From Timema cristinae (lineage: Eukaryota > Arthropoda > Insecta > Phasmatodea > Timematidae): a stretch of 64,000 nt of DNA. This document shows, piece after piece, positions 58,116 through 64,000 of the stretch. The notes under the pieces were generated by a model that was not told the origin of the DNA, did not search any database, and was given only the letters and a program-made list of their open reading frames with translations. Location: contig JBCFYV010000001.1 in the NCBI GenBank assembly GCA_039000515.1, positions 35,569,620 through 35,633,619 of the forward strand, read 5' to 3'. The translations under genes were made by a program, and so were the position numbers. Every line of letters starts with the position of its first letter. The first letter of the stretch is position 1.

Positions 58116-59154
58116 AAAATAAAATTATGAAATTTAAAACCGTGAATAAAAAAGGTTTTACGTATGTCTAATGAAAATTTATCTCGGGTTTGCTAGATTA
58201 TATTATATTACGAACTTGGAGTAAATTCCTCCATTTCTAAACAATAGAATGAGAAAGTTCGTGCGCAGTTCCATAACTATTATTTCACTGAGCATTGACA
58301 CTAGCGAACCCCAGTGTTGATGGACTCAACCTGGCTCAAGGAGTACAGTGGCTTGACTATGGACTAGAATGACATTTCATTACCACAGAGTTTGGTCTGT
58401 TGTGTCACTTAAGTGAGAGCATTAGCTCTTATTAAACTAACCATAACCCAATTATTTCTTTGCAATGAGGAAACTTTGCCAATTAACGCATATACAACAC
58501 ATAAAACCAAAAGTTAAGTTTTATTTCCTAGTTAACATTATATTATTATTATTCCATTTTATTACCCAGTTTAAATATTTAATTTGAATGAAGTCGTTAT
58601 TTTTACGATATGTGTGTAAGACTTGTAAAATTCACTCCTTATTTGAAGTCACTTTAAGGCTCTTTTACAAGATATTGCCACCACGCTTATAAATTATTAT
58701 CCGTATACATAAGCGGATGCAAATGGATCTGCATTCAAAGCTAACGTCCATATCTAGCTTCTATGTAGATACGTTGGTTCTAGTTCAGCCAATCAGAAAT
58801 TGTGTTGTTAGACTACTTCTTAATTTACACTGGCTAAAGTTGAGTTTCCCGGCATTCGTACAAAATTTATTTTTAAACAGAAAACTAATCCAGCACTTCT
58901 TATAATCTCACACCATCTCACACAAGCAGATGGGACTTTAGATGAGAATTATAATACGATAAAAGTTATTTCCACCTTTAGGATGGGATGGAAGAAAGCA
59001 TAAATTAATCTGTATATCTTTCAGTTCTTATATTTTTTTGGGGGGAAAAAATAAATATTTATTTTGTGGAATCGTTGAGCCTAATTTACTATGTATATTA
59101 TCATTAAAAACTGTTGAGTATTCGTAAAATACCCTTCATTAACCGTGTCAGGTA
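58116..59154. other. non-coding stretch
   Basis: 58902-58953 can form a nested hairpin around CCATCTCACACAAGCAGATGG. A 62-residue frame (58717-58905) has no domain. Confidence 0.5.
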
Positions 59155-59255
59155 GAAAGCTTACCTTTCATTATCCCACTATGGTATATTTTATAAGATA
59201 TAGTCATAGCATATTCCATTAAGAGAAGACTACTACCTTTCAGGGTGAGCTTAGA
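59155..59255 (+). repeat. dispersed repeat H, copy 2
   Basis: Matches 44370-44460 in order and orientation. It again lies within about 20 bp of a SINE A. Confidence 0.6.
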
Positions 59256-59270
59256 GTTTTTTAATTTTTG

Positions 59271-59516
59271 TATTTAGTACCACGACTTACTACCCGTTCG
59301 GGTTATTACGCTTAAGTACTAATTACGTTAATGGATTAGGGATTGGGAAGGTTGAATTTAGAGGAAGTGAACCCACATTTTCGTGGAGGTAGAGTGGAAA
59401 ACCATTTAGTAAAAACCACCCCAGTTCATCCGACCGAGATTTGAACCTCTATCTCCCCGTCCTCGACAGTCGAAGTCAACACGACTAGCGCGTTAACTAA
59501 CTACGCCACCGAGGTG
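59271..59516 (-). mobile_element. SINE A, full length
   Basis: In reverse complement: head CTCGGTGGCGTAGTTAGTTA, GACTGTCGAGGACGGGGAG, B box AGAGGTTCAAATCTCGG, CTAAATGGTTTTCCACTC, CAACCTTCCCAATCCC, and 3' GTAATAACCCGAACGGGTAG. Complete and well preserved; it could serve as the reference copy for the head. Confidence 0.92.
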
Positions 59517-60186
59517 GGTCATCTAGTCTTACAGCTAACTTTTCCCCCTCATTTACAAAGTTCATGTTCAAAAGTCTCTATGCCCATAACAAATATTCAA
59601 GATATGTCGAGAATATTGTGACTAGAAAATAAAAACTTAATATTTTTACTGACGCTATATATTTTGTCTTGGTTTACTTTTTTTTTAATAAACACGCTTT
59701 TATTCCATTCTATCTTAAGTGAAGATCTATTCAATCTCCAAAGCTGGATTGTCACCATGAATATGTATTTGGATCAAGCTTAGACAAAGTGTTCTTGTAC
59801 AAGTGCACTTAGTAAATTTAGTTTCCTTGGCTAGTAAGTTGAGTAGTCAAGTATATATTACACAGAATTCGGGGTTGGTTTTCGTGGTTTCGGAGCGTTC
59901 ATGGATATCTGCATACAAGAGTTTTAAATCCACAAATATAAATTTAGAAAAAATAAGAAGGAATTTTTGACCCAGAATTGGATATTCATCAGGTCTGAGG
60001 AATTTGGATCTTCCTCAAATCTCCTTCGTGAGCTCTACTAACAGAACTCACCCTCTCACTTTGTCCTCTTGGTATTGTCTAATAGTTCCCCTATTTTATG
60101 TCGCGATCCTTATTGTGATTGTGAAGTCCCCTAATCATTGTTTGACCTACATTCAACAGAGGCCATTGGCATTTTTGTAGAAGAAG
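59517..60186. other. non-coding stretch
   Basis: Nothing recognised. 59980-60110 is slightly GC-elevated. Confidence 0.55.
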
Positions 60187-60305
60187 TGCAGAAAAACATT
60201 TAGTACACTCGACCAAGATTCAAACCTCAATCTCCCCGTCATCGGCAGTTTAGTCCACTGCAAGAGTAGCTCCCTAGACTATGTGGTAACTGAAGCTGGT
60301 ATTCA
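60187..60305 (-). mobile_element. SINE A 5' half
   Basis: In reverse complement: TTACCACATAGTCTAGGGAG, GGACTAAACTGCCGATGACG, GGGAGATTGAGGTTTGAATC (B box), GGTCGAGTGTACTAAATG. It stops after the first third of the body. Confidence 0.82.
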
Positions 60306-61759
60306 AGTCTACTCCATCCAATTATATTTGTGCCATGTCAACCAGCTTAATTGATGGCATTAAAAATATGTTGACGTTGTGAAATAATTGAAAGTTCTCG
60401 CTATGGATTGAGTGTGAACACTTTCACATTGAATACTATGAAGACACCACTATAATTGATTCAGTGAAGTAACATTCATAACTTATATGTTTTTATCAGG
60501 AACATAATAACAATCAAACTTAATTGGTGAAATTTATTATGTGTGTAAAGGGGTAATTTTGTTGTACTGTTATTTATTTAAACGTGAAATAAAAAAGTTG
60601 TTGGGTAATGTAATTAAATATAAAAACGCAAGTCGTTTCTGGATTGAAATAGGTTCCCAAGATAAGGACTAATTGATTTTAATATTGCTCAATTGTTAGA
60701 AGGTTGGTACTTAATTTGATGTATCAGGGATTTGTTAGAAGTAGTGCCCAAATACATTTAATGTAATTATATAAAATTTCTACACAGTTGAGTTATTTGA
60801 TTGGCATTTTTAGAAACTTGAATCATATTGATGGAGAACTTTGAATAAGGTTTCACTTACTAACTTTAGCACAAAAGTCTTAATCAAAATGGAAATGACC
60901 AAGATTATTTCAACTTAGACAGATAAACGCCTAAAAGCTCTTTGCTATTTACAATACCTTGGATATATTGGGGTATTTATTTATATTTCGTAATTAAGTC
61001 AACTCATTTGTCATTAAAGTTTGTCTAAGATATATTTTAGAACCATCCGGTGATGCTATCAAGTTTATATATGTGTACGTTAGCTCCCAAAACCAATTCA
61101 AATAAAATGACCAACCGACAAGTCAGAACGAGAAAGTTAGGAAATGCAGAGCGTTGGTGTGAACTGCTTTACCAAAACGAACAGAAAACAGCTAGAGCTC
61201 TTTCTATCTATACATATAGAGAGAGACGAAAGAAAATCCCGATAAAGTCAATACACTGCGCATTTTGTTTGTACATCAGAAGGAGCTGTCGAAACAAACA
61301 CTCGTTCTCTCAGTTTCCCAATTGAAAGGTGTTTGGAAAAACCGATCAACTCCCGTTATCTTATTTTGTTATTCACAACTAGATATTCGCACCTTTGTTT
61401 GATTTTATGTAAGACCATAGTTCTGAGATTACCTTAATAGTTCATCTAAAAATTACTTTTAAGAGAGTGGTGCGGTTGGTAATTTATCAAAGCTATAATT
61501 TCATTACTTTTAACTAAATTGAAAATATTATGGAATTTTAATGATTTTTGGTACACTATATTAATATAAAGTCTTAGCTTGGTATGTAAAATAAACATTT
61601 GACAATCCTTCACTGCTCTATTTTAAAATTCTACCATTCACATGCTTTAAACATTTATCAAAATTAGTATAGTGGTGGTGATGGAGGGGGAGATTACCCC
61701 ATTACTTTCTTAAATGTAATCATTGCTATTGTTTGTATGCATTACTTCATAATACCCAC
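60306..61759. other. AT-rich non-coding stretch
   Basis: 61050-61325 has a 91-residue plus-strand frame, the longest in the window that is not low-complexity or SINE-derived, with Arg/Lys-rich composition. It shows no domain I recognise, no credible promoter and no splice context, so no gene is called. Confidence 0.5.
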
Positions 61760-61945
61760 ATGAGATATATGCGATTAATTAATTAGTCTTATAGGCTAGG
61801 GATTAAAAATGTAGAATTTATAGGAACTGTCCCTACGTTTGCTTAGATAAAGAGAGGAGTACCAGTTTAGTAAAAACCTCCTTCACTAAACTCAATCTCG
61901 ATTCAAACCTTGACCTTCCAATCACAGGCAATCTTAAACTAAACA
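61760..61945 (-). mobile_element. SINE A, decayed
   Basis: TAATTAGTCTTATAGGCTAGGG, CCTACGTTTGCTTAGATAAAG, TTTAGTAAAAACCTCCTTCA and TCGATTCAAACCTTGACC follow the complement of SINE A, including its B box. The 3' module is gone. Confidence 0.68.
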
Positions 61946-62657
61946 AACTTACGTTTATTCCACGTTCATACTGATGTTGATGTTACTGATATAAAATATG
62001 CCTATATATTGATCATCTATACATGTGAGTGTAAAAAAGTTTTTCTTACTTGCAAATAAACATCAGAAATTCAAATAAAATATTGCAATATCTCAGTTTG
62101 AAAACAATGTGAGATGGACTGTTTATCGTCCATCCCCAATGATTCGTACAGACCTTTTCACTCAAATTCTGGCCCAACGTTTCAGTTTAGCAGTTCTGTT
62201 TTCTGAACGTAAATCAATCTCAACCAAAATTGGTATACAGTAATATGTAGCGACGACTTCCTGGTGTGTGTCGATGATGGTCGATGTTATATGTATCCCT
62301 GAAATTTGTTTGATGTTTTTATTTTAAAAAGAAATACAGTGAAGATCATTTAAAATGACCAAATATAGTGGCATACAACCTGTGTTCCATGAAAAATCTC
62401 AACCCAGACCATTATACTGTAACACTGAGACAATCAAATAACTATCAAACCATTTATACCTTATTCGATTTCGTTTTTTTACTTCATGAAAAATGTACAC
62501 TTTCACTGTTTATATATTTTCCAAGTTTTCATAATAACTATTTCTCAACTCATCCTTTCCCTTGTTTACCTAAGTGGTTTGGGGTGAATTGTTCACCTCA
62601 ATACACGATGTTAATGATTTCAATACCAGCCTAGGTGAATGTTTTTTTTTATCAGGT
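61946..62657. other. non-coding stretch
   Basis: An 88-residue frame (62368-62634) has no domain and high Tyr/Phe/Leu content. Nothing supportable. Confidence 0.5.
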
Positions 62658-62957
62658 GATAAAATTCCTGTGACCTGGTAGTCTAGGGGTAAGGTGTCAG
62701 ATTTTTGTGCTGGCGGCCGGGGTTCAATCCTCTGTCCCGGCACTGATTTATCTGATTACCAAACCCTTCCTTCACCTCTGACAAGACATCTTGTGAATGT
62801 GAGGAATGCCAGGCCTCCACCGTGGTTCGGATTCCACGTTAAACTGTAGGTCCTTCATTTCATCTCACAATCACCCTACCATTACACATTAGCGTAAGTG
62901 CGTATAACCCGAATGGGTAGTAAGACGCGGTGCTAATAATAAATAGATAAAATTCCT
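62658..62957 (+). mobile_element. SINE B, full length with perfect 12-bp target duplication
   Basis: Element 62670-62945 (276 bp) lies between identical direct repeats GATAAAATTCCT (62658-62669 and 62946-62957). A box TAGTCTAGGGGTAAGGTG (62680-62697) and B box GGGGTTCAATCC (62719-62730) are intact, so it could still be transcribed by RNA polymerase III. The middle carries GCCAGGCCTCCACCGTGG and TCATCTCACAATCACCC. It ends in the shared 3' module GCGTATAACCCGAATGGGTA and a short TAA tail. The best preserved retroelement in the window and the reference copy for family B. Confidence 0.95.
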
Positions 62958-64000
62958 CAGCAAAAGTTCTTTCAGAAGCGTGGTCAGATGTTCTATTTCG
63001 ATTGTGGGAAGGTAAAATATACCTCTAATTTTCTTGAAATTTTGTTTCTGTCAACATTTTTAGGCTCCTTCTCAATCACTCGTAGAAATCAATGGAGTGG
63101 GTGGGCGGATAACTCATTCTAGCTAAAATCAACCTCTCATGTAAACTAAAACGAGGAACTGCTGGAATAATGAGTCTATGTTGTGGCCCTTTACTCCATA
63201 TGAGGAGTTAAAGGAGTTAATAAAAAAGCCATTTTCCTATTACCCGAACTACAGTAAATATCTCTCACAAAACTATACTGGATTCTAAGAGAGGCCAGTT
63301 GATAAGTCATAAACATAAAACTTAATGGAGATTAAAATTGCTTAACATAAATGAAACAAGTTTGTAAAATTAGAGGTTTTTATTACTTAATGTATAACAC
63401 ATATATAAAATTAAAATTAAATATATTTACTAAATTTTTTTTATGTTTTTGATGTAAAAAACTGCATATACTTACTTAGTCCACGATATTTACATTCCTC
63501 CTAGATTTGGCTTGAAGTCTTAAATTGGTTCCTCGTTCAAAAAGGTTTAGAGAAGACTGGTCTAATATATCACCCTTATTGAGGTTAGAGGTTGGGAATG
63601 AATCAAAGTGAATCAATTTGGATCAGAATTTGAAATATTCATTATTTATTAGTTATAGTTAAGTAGTTGAAACAGGCATTAAGTTGTTAACATCTTTCCT
63701 GTGTCAAGGAATATAAGTCTCCGAATATACAGAGCAATATTTTATTGGTTGCTATCTCGGTGTGAAACGTTGTATCTTAACTTACGGGACGAAAAATAAG
63801 TTACGGTGTTGTAAAAAAAAGGTGCTTAGGAAGTTATTTGATACCAAACGTTATTAAAATACTGGGAAGGGGAGGCGGTTACATAATAGTGAGCTTCGTA
63901 CCCTGTACTTGTCACAATACATTGTTAGGACAGTCACATATCACAATTTACTGGGAGCAGACATAAAGAGCGAATGTAAGAATCTAGAACTGTGTTCAGG
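62958..64000. other. non-coding stretch to the window edge
   Basis: No gene, repeat or SINE recognised. A small A8 run lies near 63810. Confidence 0.55.

Noticed and set aside
61050..61325. 91-residue plus-strand frame, arginine/lysine-rich
   Set aside because: Longest non-repeat frame, but there is no recognisable domain, no splice or promoter context, and 91 codons by chance is plausible in 64 kb. Transcript data would change this.
62368..62634. 88-residue plus-strand frame
   Set aside because: Tyr/Phe/Leu-rich and without a motif; consistent with chance in this composition.
1..64000. CRISPR arrays, operons, prophage or a bacterial defence system
   Set aside because: Composition, SINEs, microsatellites and the absence of dense reading frames show eukaryotic nuclear DNA. 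The tandem arrays lack the regular repeat-spacer pattern of CRISPR.
1..64000. Endogenous virus or LTR retrotransposon
   Set aside because: Looked for paired long terminal repeats, primer-binding sites and gag/pol motifs; none could be supported by eye.

Overview
The window reads as gene-poor, very AT-rich eukaryotic nuclear DNA from an animal, most likely an insect or other arthropod. By eye roughly two thirds or more of the bases are A or T. No open reading frame here can be defended as a host gene or exon. No rRNA gene, intact tRNA gene, CRISPR array or operon-like layout is visible. The species cannot be named from the sequence. The arthropod guess rests on the mix of decayed mobile elements: Helitron, hAT, Tc1/mariner, a non-LTR retrotransposon and several tRNA-derived SINEs. 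It also rests on a degenerate element ending in a GCCGCGGGCAACAGCTA-type terminus, a kind I associate with insect genomes from memory.

Layout. 1-3.3 kb holds a CA/TA microsatellite, two copies of a tRNA-derived SINE (called C here), one split by a younger 5'-truncated SINE, and a SINE A copy that runs into a long AT microsatellite. 5.4-6.7 kb holds a 1.2-kb Helitron helicase pseudogene. 7.3-9.2 kb holds a 266-bp foldback element and a 668-bp non-autonomous hAT-like element that landed at the head of a SINE. 13.6 kb holds a nearly perfect 225-bp Tc1/mariner-type foldback MITE. 15.9-16.4 kb is a SINE D copy split by a truncated SINE with a perfect 14-bp target duplication. 19.9-21.1 kb is an old tandem array of about 145 bp period. 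22.5-23.9 kb holds AT microsatellites and a hAT transposase C-terminal remnant. 28.9-30.8 kb is an old complex repeat field, followed by a GATAA-bearing minisatellite at 32.5 kb. 33.4-36.7 kb holds three minus-strand mariner-like transposase fragments; two of them are separated by about 330 bp that include a foldback repeat. 39.1-39.8 kb holds a non-LTR ORF2 C-terminal pseudogene and, further on, two adjacent hairpins. 41.4-45.1 kb is rich in SINEs and includes an inverted pair of tRNA-like heads. 48.2-49.4 kb holds a Helitron-like non-autonomous element and another foldback copy. 56.6-63 kb holds more SINEs, two copies of a CTGTCTGT-containing repeat, and one full-length SINE B with a perfect 12-bp target duplication.

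How the parts relate. Autonomous elements survive only as broken fragments, while short non-autonomous elements dominate. The clearest organising principle is a shared 3' module of about 60 bp ending in a (TAA)n-type tail. It is attached to at least two unrelated tRNA-like heads (A and B), folds into a small hairpin with one apparent compensatory change, and was twice inserted alone with clean target duplications. That is what SINEs sharing the 3' end of a partner LINE should look like. I found no defence system, biosynthetic cluster or other protein-based system. The most interesting candidates are this SINE superfamily, a previously unnamed foldback repeat with four copies, and a compact hairpin at 11.6 kb.
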